Below, one piece after another: positions 35,682 through 43,945 of a stretch of DNA of 64,000 nucleotides. Location: NCBI RefSeq assembly GCF_036227565.1, contig NZ_CP109460.1, forward strand, positions 8,184,001 through 8,248,000. Reading direction: 5' to 3'. The position numbers and the translations under genes were made by a program. The notes beneath the pieces are model-generated. The model was not told the origin of the DNA, did not search any database, and worked only from the letters and a program-made list of their open reading frames with translations. Source of the stretch: Streptomyces sp. NBC_01454. Lineage in GTDB: Bacteria; Actinomycetota; Actinomycetes; Streptomycetales; Streptomycetaceae. The first letter of the stretch is position 1; every line of letters starts with the position of its first letter.

Positions 35682-35903
35682 TCACGAGAAGCGACGTCGC
35701 TCCGGTATCAGTACGAGTGCCACAGCCCCATGCGCGGAAGGGCCGTCCCGTTGCAGATTCCAGTGCTCCGAGAACTCCTCGGCCAGGGTCGGCAGGCAGC
35801 AGTCCATGCTCGCCAGGCACCGCTGTTCTGCGAGGCGGCAGAGCCGCCGGCACGTGGACCTCGCAGTGAGATCGGCTGAAGCCACGACGCTCCCGTACAG
35901 CAA
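35682..35903 (-). pseudogene. N-terminal fragment of a hydroxyurea/aminoglycoside-kinase-like gene
   Basis: The frame reads RLCRLAEQRCLASMDCCLPT, then LAEEFSEHWNLQRDGPSAHG and AVALVLIPERRR. This resembles the N-terminal lobe of APH(6)/hydroxyurea phosphotransferase-like kinases (W.L..DG...HG..ALVLPV.R.DGTPAVLK). A stop follows within the strand that should carry the ATP-binding Lys, and no catalytic loop is present. It is probably a decayed gene. Confidence 0.42.
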
Positions 35904-36261
35904 CGGTGTTGGAGTGCCGGCCTGCCTGACCTCGATCGCCGCCGGACCATCGGGAAGCCGGCGGGCGTGAGCGGTTCAGGCGAGGCAGTCATCCTTGAGG
36001 GGGCACAGCGGAGGGTGGGTTTCGTCGACCTGGCTTCGCATACGGGGCCAAGCCGGCCGTCGGCCGGCCCGTAACGAGCGGTAGCCCTGGCCAGCAGCAC
36101 GAACCACACCCCGACGGAGACCAGATGTTCGTCGCCATCACGGGGCACCTCGAGCTCGACAACGTCGCGCCACTCGACAAAACCCTCGTGGCGGTCAACG
36201 CGGACGGGGAAGTATGATAGCGGTCGGCGGTCTCCTGGTATTCCGATGGCTCGGCCTCGGT
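35904..36261. other. 358 bp without a clear gene
   Basis: A 30-codon plus-strand frame, MFVAITGHLELDNVAPLDKT (from 36124, ending at 36216), has the look of a protein end or a minimal fragment but no family that I can name. Nothing else is seen. Confidence 0.35.
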
Positions 36262-36804
36262 TCAGGCCTGGAACTCGGTGAGATCGATGGTGTGAACGCG
36301 CAGCGGATAGCCGTACACCGGGTGTGCCGTCTCGCGTTCCGGCACCATGCCGAGCTTGCGGATGACGTTCTCGGAGGCGTCGTCACCCACCCGGTTGATG
36401 CTGATGACCTGGTCGAGGCCACGGTCCTGGAGCGCGAACTCCAGGGTGGCTTGGGCGGCTTCGGACGCGTATCCCTGGCCCCAGAACTGTGAGCCGAGCC
36501 GCCAGCTGATCGCCACGGCGGGCAGCACCTCCGGCAGGAACTCGGGCACGGACAGACCCGTGAAGCCGGCCAGTTCACCCGAGGCCAGCAGCTCGACGGC
36601 GAAGAGGCCGAATCCCTCTTCGTCCCACTCTTCCTCCCACCTCTCGATGGCCTCCGCCGTGTGGTCCAGGTCGTGCACCGAGCCGTCGTCGATCCAGTGC
36701 ATGACCCGCGGGTCGGCGTTGATGTCCGCCATAGGCGCGAGGTCGTCGTCATGCCAGCGGCGGAGGAGGAGGCGGGGGGTGCGGATCTCGGTCATGGTGC
36801 TCAT
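36262..36804 (-). CDS. GNAT acetyltransferase, RimJ/RimL-like
   Basis: The 180-residue protein from ATG 36804 (a second ATG is three codons on) begins TEIRTPRLLLRRWHDDDLAP, typical of the RimJ/RimL branch. The acetyl-CoA region is AISWRLGSQFWGQGYASEAA, followed by INRVGDDASENVIRKLGMVP. Such enzymes acetylate N-termini of ribosomal proteins or small amines. No partner genes are present. Confidence 0.87.
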   Translation of the reverse strand: MSTMTEIRTPRLLLRRWHDDDLAPMADINADPRVMHWIDDGSVHDLDHTAEAIERWEEEWDEEGFGLFAVELLASGELAGFTGLSVPEFLPEVLPAVAISWRLGSQFWGQGYASEAAQATLEFALQDRGLDQVISINRVGDDASENVIRKLGMVPERETAHPVYGYPLRVHTIDLTEFQA

Positions 36805-36847
36805 CCTGCCGAACGCAAGGGCCTCATCGGTAATCAGCGCTCACTCG

Positions 36848-36874
36848 TGCTGCCGGTCCGGACCGCCGGCAGCA
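36848..36874. terminator. Hairpin upstream of the GNAT gene
   Basis: TGCTGCCGG (36848-36856) pairs with CCGGCAGCA (36866-36874). It lies in the 374-bp gap between the GNAT gene and the DsbA remnant. Confidence 0.45.
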
Positions 36875-36972
36875 CCTGGGCCGGTCTGTTCGCGTCCGGA
36901 CCAGGAGGGCAGGAGGGGTGGGGAGGGGAGCAGGTTTCACCAGCATTCTTGCGAGGGTCCGTCTGCGAAGAC

Positions 36973-37001
36973 GGCCGACCCCACTCACGCTGGGGTCGGC
37001 C
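36973..37001 (-). terminator. Perfect hairpin downstream of the DsbA remnant
   Basis: GGCCGACCCCA (36973-36983) and TGGGGTCGGCC (36991-37001) pair perfectly around CTCACGC. It probably once closed the transcript coming from 37.9 kb. Confidence 0.65.
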
Positions 37002-37178
37002 GCCGCCGTTCGTCCACTGCCGTCTTACGTCACGAAATGCGGATGTCAGGTCAGATGGTCGAAGGCGCCCCCCTTCGCGCCAGCCAGCAGGGGCTCGGTC
37101 TTTCACCGCCCCGTAGAGCGTGCTGCGAGATACTCGTCCGAGGGGGTCTTTTCGTAGGGGCGGTGTGCGCCGCTTCGG

Positions 37179-37448
37179 TCAGGACTTTGACTTCATGGCC
37201 TTGTCGACCTCGGCGTTGAAGGCGCCCGGGGAGGCCGGGGCGGCCTTGCCGTTTGGGGTGTCGGTGCCCAGCACCGTGTCGTCCAGCTTGACCGTAGGCG
37301 TGACCACTTTGCAGGTGTTGAAGCTCTCCGACATCTCCAGCGCCCAGCGGTGATACGTACCGGCCTTCACGGCGTCCCGGAACGTGGCGTTGCCCTTCAG
37401 GGCGGGCACCGTGTCGGCGACCTTGAGCAGGTAGGCACTGTCCGGCGG
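37179..37448 (-). pseudogene. C-terminal part of a DsbA/thioredoxin-like protein
   Basis: The frame reads DSAYLLKVADTVPALKGNAT, then FRDAVKAGTYHRWALEMSES and TPTVKLDDTVLGTDTPNGKA. This matches the C-terminal helical and cis-Pro (TPT) region of DsbA-like thioredoxin-fold proteins. The CxxC half is missing. It starts just after the stop of the next upstream gene in another frame, so a deletion joined the two. Confidence 0.5.
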
Positions 37449-37449
37449 A

Positions 37450-37851
37450 TCATGCTTCGGGGGCGAGCGGCTGTAGGTCGTAGAGGTAGGAACGGTCGTT
37501 CTTGAAGCTGCGCCAGACGGTGGTCGGAGGTTCGGGTTCGTCAGCGTGGCTGTTGAGGGGATGGGCAGTGACGAGGCCGTCAGCGATCTCGCAGTGCCAG
37601 CCGTCGGTCGGCGACCGGACACACCACACGTTCCCGTCCGTTCGGCGGTAGGCGGGGCGGCCGTTGCGTTCGCCGTCGCGTGCGAAGGTGTAGCGGAGCC
37701 CGTCGATGTGGCGTACGAAAGTGAAGGATGCAAGTGCTGTCATGCCTTCGGCACTGTAGGGCACCTTCTCCGTCTTCGTCTGCTGCTCGCGCTCGGCGCG
37801 CAGCCGCTCACGGGCTGTCTGCTTGTTGGGCCGGCTGTTGCGAGTGCTCAT
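37450..37851 (-). CDS. Hypothetical 133-aa protein
   Basis: From ATG 37851 the protein has a basic N-terminus (NSRPNKQTARERLRAEREQQ), identical in style to the linker before DsbA-like domains. A compact beta-rich part follows: FTFVRHIDGLRYTFARDGER, NVWCVRSPTDGWHCEIADGL. The basic N-terminus suggests that the start of the DsbA-like gene has been joined to another sequence, or that this is a fusion gene. The function is unknown. Confidence 0.5.
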   Translation of the reverse strand: MSTRNSRPNKQTARERLRAEREQQTKTEKVPYSAEGMTALASFTFVRHIDGLRYTFARDGERNGRPAYRRTDGNVWCVRSPTDGWHCEIADGLVTAHPLNSHADEPEPPTTVWRSFKNDRSYLYDLQPLAPEA

Positions 37852-37911
37852 GACTGTCCTGCTCTCAGGGCAAGTGTGGATGCTGCCTGTCCGAAAGCCG
37901 CGGGCCGGGGC

Positions 37912-38568
37912 CTACGCAGCGACGGAACAGGGCGGTCCACGCCGCACGACACAGTGCACGAGCAGGGGAGCGGCCAGGGCGACCGGCTCGGTCCGCGCGG
38001 GCCGGGCCGCCGGGCGATGCGGCAGGCGCAGCGCCCGGACGACGGCCACCGCCTTCAGCAACGGCCGAAACGCGAACGCCCCCACGGCGCCCAGCAACTG
38101 GGCCACCGCCGCCTCGCCCCGCCGCAGCCACAGCGCCGCGAGCAGCCCCACGACGACGTGCACGAGGAGCAGCAGCCAGGTCCCGGCGGGCGACGGGCCC
38201 TCCCCGGACACGGGCTCCAGGGGAGTGCCCAGGTTGCCGGTGTGGCACAGCACATCCATGCCCAGGGACCGCAGCGGTCCGGTGACCGGCCCGCCGGCCG
38301 ACCCGTAACAAGCCCGCTGGCCCGCATCGAAGGCCGCGTCAGCGGCCAGCTCCAGCGGGACGAGCAACGCGGCGATGCACCAGAAGCCGCGCTCCCGGCC
38401 GGCAAGCACGTACGCCACCGCGAACACACCGACCGAGAGCGCGGCGACCAGGGGCGGCGGCAACGGCATCCGGGACAGCAGCACATGACCCGTGGCGGAC
38501 AGCGTCACGCACAGCGCCGTGAAGAGCGCCGCGCGCAGTGCCCGCAGGCGTGCTGCCGAAATGTCCAT
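37912..38568 (-). CDS. Integral membrane protein, unknown function
   Basis: The ATG at 38568 gives 218 residues. About five hydrophobic segments are visible (LRALRAALFTALCVTLSATG, LVAALSVGVFAVAYVLAGRE, WCIAALLVPLELAADAAF, TWLLLLVHVVVGLLAALWLR). Similar membrane proteins with a conserved GQRACYGSAGGPVTGPLRS segment and two Cys occur in Streptomyces. The role is unknown. It lies directly upstream of the hypothetical gene at 37851 in the same orientation. Confidence 0.7.
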   Translation of the reverse strand: MDISAARLRALRAALFTALCVTLSATGHVLLSRMPLPPPLVAALSVGVFAVAYVLAGRERGFWCIAALLVPLELAADAAFDAGQRACYGSAGGPVTGPLRSLGMDVLCHTGNLGTPLEPVSGEGPSPAGTWLLLLVHVVVGLLAALWLRRGEAAVAQLLGAVGAFAFRPLLKAVAVVRALRLPHRPAARPARTEPVALAAPLLVHCVVRRGPPCSVAA

Positions 38569-38946
38569 TGCAGCGAGTCTGCCACGGTCCGACAAAAGTG
38601 CTGAATAAAGGGACATCTGATCTCGTCTGTCGGTACGTGGCCGGGCTGCTGATCCTGACGTCGCAGCCGCCCCCGACGCCCATGGAGGAATCCGACAACA
38701 GCTCGGACGAAGGTATGCATATCGCTGCAGCATGAGCCTGTTCGTCCTGACCCTGGGCATGTTCGCCGTGGGTACGGGTGTCGGTTGTGCTGGGGTTGTC
38801 TACGCGCCGATGGCCCGCGTCGAGAGACTTGGGCTGACCGGGCACAAGTCAGCAGAGGCCGTAGTACATCCGGGATGGCCGCCGATGTGTGGCGGGCCGG
38901 GAGGACTGAACAGGGCCGGGCGGCCCTGTTCAGCTACCCGATTCTG
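38569..38946. other. Intergenic region with a possible MFS-transporter relic
   Basis: From ATG 38732 a plus frame reads SLFVLTLGMFAVGTGVGCAG, similar to the first helix of MFS drug exporters, and then loses coherence. This is at most a 25-residue relic. The transglutaminase terminator lies at the right end. Confidence 0.3.
38908..38931 (-). terminator. Terminator of the transglutaminase gene
   Basis: GAACAGGGCC (38908-38917) and GGCCCTGTTC (38922-38931) pair perfectly around GGGC, 16 bp past the stop. Confidence 0.7.
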
Positions 38947-40194
38947 TTACGGCCAGCCTTGCTCCACCTTGGCGGGTGCGGTGTTCCAGCTCTTGGGTAT
39001 GAACGTGACTACGTAGGTTCCGCGGTCGAAGTCTGCGTACCCGGCAGACCAGTTCCGGAACTTGCTCTCGTATACGTGCATGGGGCCCAGGTCGCTATTG
39101 GGCGCGTGATAGTGGTTGGCGTGGGTCCATATGGTCTTCTCGGCATCCACCTCTGTTTGAGCCCCAAACCAACCGTAGTCGAAATTGACCCAACCTTCGC
39201 CAGGATTGGCGGGACTGCGCGGAATGTTTCTGTCCTTCGACATGTCGACCAGGCCTGTACCCTGGTCGGGGCGGAAGGCATCCGGGTCGCCGTACTTCCT
39301 CTTGTCTGAGGAGCCCCGCTGGTCCTGCCCACTCCAGAAGTGCTTCGAGTAGATCACCGCCTTCATCTTGGATGGGTCGTAGTTGCCTCCATCCCTTTCC
39401 TTGAAGGACGGTGTATTCCTCAGCGCCGAGTAAAAATTCGAGCGGCTGTCCTCGTGGAGCAGGGCATCATTCTTGTTCGTGAGCTCTGTCTTGAGGTTGT
39501 CGATGTAAGTCCCCTCATCGTGGGCATTCTCCAGGGCGTTGTTCATGATGGACGCTACATCGCGGGCCCGCTTGAAACCCTTCCCCTCGTCGAAACTGTC
39601 CTTGGCGATGCGCCCCTCAAACTCCGCCTGCGTTTCATTGGGTCGGGGTCTGGTGTTTTTCAGGTCGTTCTTGTACTTGTTCTCGTCGAAGAACGTGAAC
39701 GCCAAGTTGTTCGTCGGGTAGGGGCCCGAATTGACCCAGGTGACGCCAACGCAACCGTAGGACAGCTCTGCTCGCTGCGCTTCGGTCATTTGCTGTTGCT
39801 TGCCGTCGCGGTGACTGTAGACCTGCTGCCACTTACGTATGTAGTTGTTGACGACCGTAGTGGCCCTACCTCCGTAGGCCTGGTACGCGTCAGGTATCCT
39901 GTTGAGCGGCTCGGCGGGAGGGGTCTCCCTGTCGTCGGCGGCCCTGAAGAAAGCGCCGGCGCTCGGCGGTAATTCCGTCGGAGACTTGCCGGGTTGACCC
40001 AGAGTCAGAGCTCTTTCGTTCAGTGCGTTGATGTTCTTGACGTCATCCGCCGTCAGGCCGTGCGTTTCGGCGTAGGACCCCTCCTTTTCCCCGCCGCCGA
40101 TGCTGGCAGCCTGGCTGACCGACGGCGTGAGCCCAGCGGCGCATATGACCGCACCCACAGTGGCCAACGCGAGGAATCTCCGGCGTTCATACAT
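38947..40194 (-). CDS. Secreted protein-glutamine gamma-glutamyltransferase zymogen (microbial transglutaminase)
   Basis: The chosen ATG at 40194 gives 415 residues; a TTG at 40203 with AAGGGAG upstream is an alternative. A signal peptide covers about 1-29 and an inhibitory pro-region about 30-86 (YAETHGLTADDVKNINALNE). The mature enzyme follows (DDRETPPAEPLNRIPD). Alignment from memory with the Streptomyces mobaraensis enzyme places the catalytic Cys at residue 148 in SYGCVGVTW, with the Asp in WVNFDYGWFGAQTE and the His in THANHYHAP. It crosslinks Gln and Lys side chains without Ca2+. Codon 75, in the pro-region, is TTA (39970-39972), so translation should depend on bldA tRNA. The local GC content is lower than that of the neighbours. 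Confidence 0.93.
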   Translation of the reverse strand: MYERRRFLALATVGAVICAAGLTPSVSQAASIGGGEKEGSYAETHGLTADDVKNINALNERALTLGQPGKSPTELPPSAGAFFRAADDRETPPAEPLNRIPDAYQAYGGRATTVVNNYIRKWQQVYSHRDGKQQQMTEAQRAELSYGCVGVTWVNSGPYPTNNLAFTFFDENKYKNDLKNTRPRPNETQAEFEGRIAKDSFDEGKGFKRARDVASIMNNALENAHDEGTYIDNLKTELTNKNDALLHEDSRSNFYSALRNTPSFKERDGGNYDPSKMKAVIYSKHFWSGQDQRGSSDKRKYGDPDAFRPDQGTGLVDMSKDRNIPRSPANPGEGWVNFDYGWFGAQTEVDAEKTIWTHANHYHAPNSDLGPMHVYESKFRNWSAGYADFDRGTYVVTFIPKSWNTAPAKVEQGWP

Positions 40195-40495
40195 GAAAAT
40201 CAATAACTCCCTTATGGTGAAATCTCACGGCACGAGGGCCTGCGAGAGAACGATGCAATGGAGGGCTTTGCGGCCAGCTGCCGCGCAGGGCCTTGGTCGC
40301 GTTGCCCTGCGTCGCTGCGCCGGCGGCAGGAAGGCCGCTGCCGCGAGGCGGAAGAAGATGTAGTACATGCGAGAGACGGCGGTGGCGGTCCGGTCGTCGC
40401 CGGTCATCACCGTGGAAGCCGCCAGGCCGGCTGGGCGCGACCAGGTCGCCCGCTAGCGGGGCCGGCCGCCCGCGTCGGGCGTGGCCAGTGGCTCG
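40195..40495. other. Intergenic region between two secreted-protein genes
   Basis: About 300 bp with no convincing gene. It contains the transglutaminase promoter, since AATAACTCCCTTATGG is AT-rich near 40200. A GC-rich segment rich in short inverted repeats occupies 40430-40480. Confidence 0.4.
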
Positions 40496-41002
40496 CTACA
40501 TCAGGGTCGCCGCCGAGGCGACGACGCGGGCCCGGTCCGGGTGGCCGGGGTCGCCGTAGCGGACCTCGACGCGCGGGTGGGAGCGCATGAAGTCGGTGTC
40601 GACCAGGCGGACCTGGCCGGGGTGGTCGACCGTGCGCACGGCGATGTCCGTGTCGAGGAAGAAGCTGAACTCACCCGTGGCCGGGGCGTAGACGAAGAAC
40701 TTGCGGCCCTCGAACTTCTGCTGCGCGACGGTGTCCGTCAGGACCAGTGACCAGAAGCCCGCACAGTGGCCTGCGGGACACATGAACTGGAAGTCGGCCC
40801 GCAGGCCGTCCAGTTGCATCCAGCGGAAGGGGTTGTCGTCGGCCGCGTTGATCTTGGCGGCGGTGGCGGGCGCGGCGGTGGCGGCGGTCACCTGGGTGGC
40901 CGTGTCCGGGGCGGCCGCCTGGGCTCCCTGGGTGAGCGGCAGGGCGAGGGCCACGGTCACGGCGACGGTAGTGAGGGCGCGTAAAGCGGTTCGGCGTATC
41001 AC
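40496..41002 (-). CDS. Secreted protein of unknown function next to transglutaminase
   Basis: The GTG at 41002 follows AGGAG and gives 168 residues. A signal peptide (IRRTALRALTTVAVTVALAL, cleaved near AQA) and an Ala/Thr-rich linker precede a compact domain: DNPFRWMQLDGLRADFQFMC, PAGHCAGFWSLVLTDTVAQQ, FEGRKFFVYAPATGEFSFFL. Two Cys residues may form a disulphide (C..GHC). No family is recognised. It is in the same orientation as the transglutaminase gene and could be a substrate or helper, but this rests on position only. Confidence 0.65.
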   Translation of the reverse strand: MIRRTALRALTTVAVTVALALPLTQGAQAAAPDTATQVTAATAAPATAAKINAADDNPFRWMQLDGLRADFQFMCPAGHCAGFWSLVLTDTVAQQKFEGRKFFVYAPATGEFSFFLDTDIAVRTVDHPGQVRLVDTDFMRSHPRVEVRYGDPGHPDRARVVASAATLM

Positions 41003-41318
41003 GTCTCGGCTCCTGGATGAGTGATCAGGTGGATACGAGCAGTGATCATGTCTCCGTGGTAACTCCCCGACAACCTCATGGCTTTAAAACCGGCCAATCT
41101 GTCACGTAGTGCAGTATCTGGCCATGCATCGGATCCGCCCAGCGTGGGGGAGGTGATGCGGCAGCGTTCCCTGCTCCTGGAGTGTGGTTCGCGGCGAGGC
41201 CGGTACCGATGTTGTCGAGAATTCCACGTCCCGGTCGATGACGTCGTCGCCGACCGGGACGAAGAAGTCCCATTCAGCGGCGGAAATCCGGCTGCGGGAG
41301 CTCCGTCAACACGCTCCG

Positions 41319-41463
41319 GGCCGTAGTCGAATGCAAGCCATCGCCCACCTGAAGGACTGGAAGATATTCGCCACCCGCTACCGCGGCCCCCTCGCTAGTT
41401 TCGCCCTCGTCGTGAAGGCTGTCACTGCCCTCCACAGCCCAGATGGCCTGTCCGCCGCGACGG
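41319..41463 (+). pseudogene. IS5-type transposase C-terminal remnant
   Basis: The frame RMQAIAHLKDWKIFATRYRG, then PLASFALVVKAVTALHS, matches the end of IS5-family DDE transposases (ER.NA.LK.W.IL...YRG.L..F...V.AIT.L). Everything N-terminal is missing. The surrounding 41003-41950 has no intact gene; 41560-41900 contains unidentified sequence. Confidence 0.5.
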
Positions 41464-41950
41464 TCCCGTGCGCACCGCGCATCGCTGCCAAATCAAGCCT
41501 CAACTACAGCATAAATCAAGCGCGTTGGCGGTCACGCGGCTCTTTGTCGCCGATTTCCAGCTCACCTCTCCGCTCGGCCGGTATCCGACCCGGCAGGGTG
41601 CCGGTGCGGGTAAGCCATGGCCGGCCACCCAGAGGCTCATTGAGCACGATCGACTTCCAGAGCCGGCGGCTGATCCGGACCATCACGGATTCGCCGTCGG
41701 TCGGCAAGGCGGACCTCGACGAAGTGATACATGTGCGAGCCATCGAGCATGCCCCGGGACTTATTGAGGACGATGACTTCTCAGGATCCGTCTCGTCCGA
41801 CTTTGCGGGATGTGAACATGATGTGGAGCCTACGAGGGTCGGCAGCCGGCCTTGCCGGACCATGCATCGCATCCTGGGGATGACATATGTCCTGCCGGGG
41901 CGTTGAACGGCTTCGGTGCATGGCGGAATCCTCACCGTTCCCCCGACTAA

Positions 41951-41973
41951 TACTCCAGCTGTAGATCGTGATC
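41951..41973 (+). repeat. Left terminal inverted repeat of the IS701-like element
   Basis: Begins TACTCCAGCTGTAGATCGTG; identical to the reverse complement of 43759-43781. It lies one base after the transposase stop codon. Confidence 0.9.
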
Positions 41974-41974
41974 T

Positions 41975-43290
41975 TCATGTCTGGATTGCGGCTTGCCGCC
42001 GGTAGTGGCTGGTACGTGATCGTGCCTGGTGGCGGCGCCGCCAGTCAGACCAGGCTAGTTGGTGGGCCGTGTCGTGGACGGGCTGGACGATGAGTGTGAT
42101 GAACAGGCGCTGGATCTCGTTGCAGGACAGTGGGATCAGGTCGTCCGGAGCGGGGTGGCGGGTGTGTTCGTCGGCGCGGACGACGGCGAGGAAAGCGTGG
42201 GCGAGCATCGCGAGGGTGACCCAGCGGGCCCAGGAGGGGTAACGGCGGACCTGGTGTTCATCGAGTCCGGCCAGTCCCTTTTCGGACTGGAAGGTCTCCT
42301 CCACCCGCCACCGGCTCCCGGCGACCTTGACCAGCGTGGTCAACGGCACCGGCTGGGACGAGAAGCAGCGGTAGTAGGCGAGTTCGCCGGTGGTGCGGTT
42401 GCGCCGGATGAGCAGCTGACAGCTGCCCGGGGCCGGGGCGGTGAGATCGATGACGGCCCAGTCGTAGAGGCGGTGGCCCTTGGCGCCCGCTCCGGCGGAC
42501 AGCTTCTGCCAGGCCCGCTTCGGCAGTCTCGCGGCCAGGGCGTCGGCACGGAACTTGGCTGCGTGGGTGGGTACTTCGGCTGAGCAGGCCACCGCGAGGA
42601 CATAGCCCATACCGCGCTGTTGCAGGGCGGAGCGCAGACGGGGATTGCCGCCGTAGACCTCGTCGCCGGCCACCCAGTCGGCACGGTGCCCGGCGTCGAG
42701 GAACCGTTCGATCATCATGGCGGCCAGCTCCGGTTTGGTGGCGAAGGCGGTTTGCCCGCCCAGCCCCGCCCGTCGGCAGCGATCCAGGTCAGCCGTCCAC
42801 GAGCGCGGGATATAAAGCTCCCGGTCCACAGCGGCGTGCCCGCGCATCCCCGCATAGACGAGGTAGACAGCGACCTGGGAGTTTTCGATTCTGCCGGCGG
42901 TGCCGGTGTATTGGCGCTGGGCCCCGATCGTGTGGGTGCCCTGCTTCACGTCGCCGGTCTCATCGACCACCAACACCGCCTGATCGTCGCGGAGGTGCTC
43001 GACCACGTAGTCGCGGACATCGTCACGGACGGTATCGGCGTCCCAGCGGCCCGGCACAGCAGGTGCTGCATCCCGTACGGGGTGGCCTCCCCGGCCCACT
43101 CGGCGATCGTCCAGCAGTTCTTGCGCGGCAGGTCTGCCAGCAACCCGAGGACCAACCTCCCAGCCCGGCGCCGGGGTTCAACCCGGGCGAACCGGCCCGC
43201 CAGCCGCTCCATCAGGCCCTCGAACGCCTCCCGCCAGCGCGCGGGATCTATGCTGTGACCTGCGGCCACCGTCTCATTGTTTGTCCACAC
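41975..43290 (-). pseudogene. IS701-family transposase, frameshifted
   Basis: The N-terminal part from ATG 43290 reads MERLAGRFARVEPRRRAGRL and WTIAEWAGEATPYGMQHLLC. The remainder, in another frame to 41975, reads WDADTVRDDVRDYVVEHLRD, VLVVDETGDVKQGTHTIGAQ (catalytic Asp region) and VAGDEVYGGNPRLRSALQQR. The two frames join near 43050-43060 by what looks like loss of one base after HLLCRA. The rest of the coding region is intact, so inactivation is recent. Programmed frameshifting is not usual in this family. Confidence 0.82.
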
Positions 43291-43334
43291 AACTCACGAT
43301 GATCAACGGTGGCCGCGCCCTTCGGTGTCTCCTG

Positions 43335-43712
43335 TCAGTCCCGGACGAGACAGAACGGGTGTCCTGCGGGATCAGCCAAGATGCGCCAACTCCGCTTTCC
43401 GCCACCCTCATCGAGCAGTGTGGCGCCCAGATTGAGGACGTCTTCCTGGGCTTGGTCCAGGTCCTTGACCCCCAGGTCGAGGTGGAACTGCTGGGGGTGA
43501 GCGGGGTCCGGCCACCGTGGCGGCTGATGGTCTTCCACGCGTTGGAAGGCCAGCACGAACCCACTGTCGGCGTGGAGCGTTGCCCAGTCGTCGGCTAGCG
43601 ACCACCGCGGATCCGGCTGGTTCACTACGCCGCCGAGGAGCGACTGGTAGAACCGGGACAGCTCAACGACATCGGCACAGTCCAAAACCACACACTGCAG
43701 CTTGGCGATCAT
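43335..43712 (-). CDS. VOC-family (glyoxalase/bleomycin-resistance fold) protein, IS passenger
   Basis: The 125-residue protein from ATG 43712 has two beta-alpha-beta-beta-beta modules: AKLQCVVLDCADVVELSRFY with QSLLGGVV, and QQFHLDLGVKDLDQAQEDVL ending DPAGHPFCLVRD. Metal-type ligands (His in FHLDL, the late GHPFCL) are in the positions expected of the fold. VOC proteins include glyoxalases, dioxygenases and antibiotic-sequestering or thiol-transfer resistance proteins. The gene lies inside the terminal repeats of the IS701-like element, in the same orientation as its transposase, so it moved as cargo. Confidence 0.85.
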   Translation of the reverse strand: MIAKLQCVVLDCADVVELSRFYQSLLGGVVNQPDPRWSLADDWATLHADSGFVLAFQRVEDHQPPRWPDPAHPQQFHLDLGVKDLDQAQEDVLNLGATLLDEGGGKRSWRILADPAGHPFCLVRD

Positions 43713-43758
43713 GAAGGGCAGCGTAGAGCAGCACCGCGCACAGGCCTCTCATGAGCCT

Positions 43759-43781
43759 GATCACGATCTACAGCTGGAGTA
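43759..43781 (-). repeat. Right terminal inverted repeat of the IS701-like element
   Basis: Perfect partner of 41951-41973. CTAA follows directly. Confidence 0.9.
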
Positions 43782-43945
43782 CTAACCGTCGTTGGCTCGT
43801 CGCTGCCATTGCCGCGGTCGTTCCTCGCCCAGCACCCAGCCGTGGTGCCGACGGCAGCGGCACCTGGTCGGCCCGGCGGTGCCGGCGCTTCGTATGCTCG
43901 AGGTGCGGGGAACCGGAAGTCGACCAACTTCGGAGGCGAACGACC

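Larger units (their letters stand above)
41951..43781 (-). mobile_element. IS701-like element with a VOC passenger gene
   Basis: The element is bounded by perfect 23-bp terminal inverted repeats (41951-41973 and 43759-43781, beginning TACTCCAGCTGTAGATCG). CTAA lies directly outside both ends (41947-41950 and 43782-43785) as a 4-bp target duplication, the size known for the IS701 family. It contains a frameshifted transposase (41975-43290) and, between the transposase start and the right end, a complete 378-bp gene for a VOC-fold protein. At 1831 bp it is longer than the usual 1.4-kb IS701, owing to the passenger. Confidence 0.85.

Noticed and set aside
38732..39016. A 94-residue membrane protein
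   Set aside because: Only the first 20 residues look like an MFS helix; the rest overlaps the transglutaminase terminator and gene end in a shadow frame.
42946..43099. Programmed frameshift in the IS701-like transposase
   Set aside because: No slippery sequence or pseudoknot is visible, and IS701 transposases are normally made from one frame, so a simple base loss is more likely.
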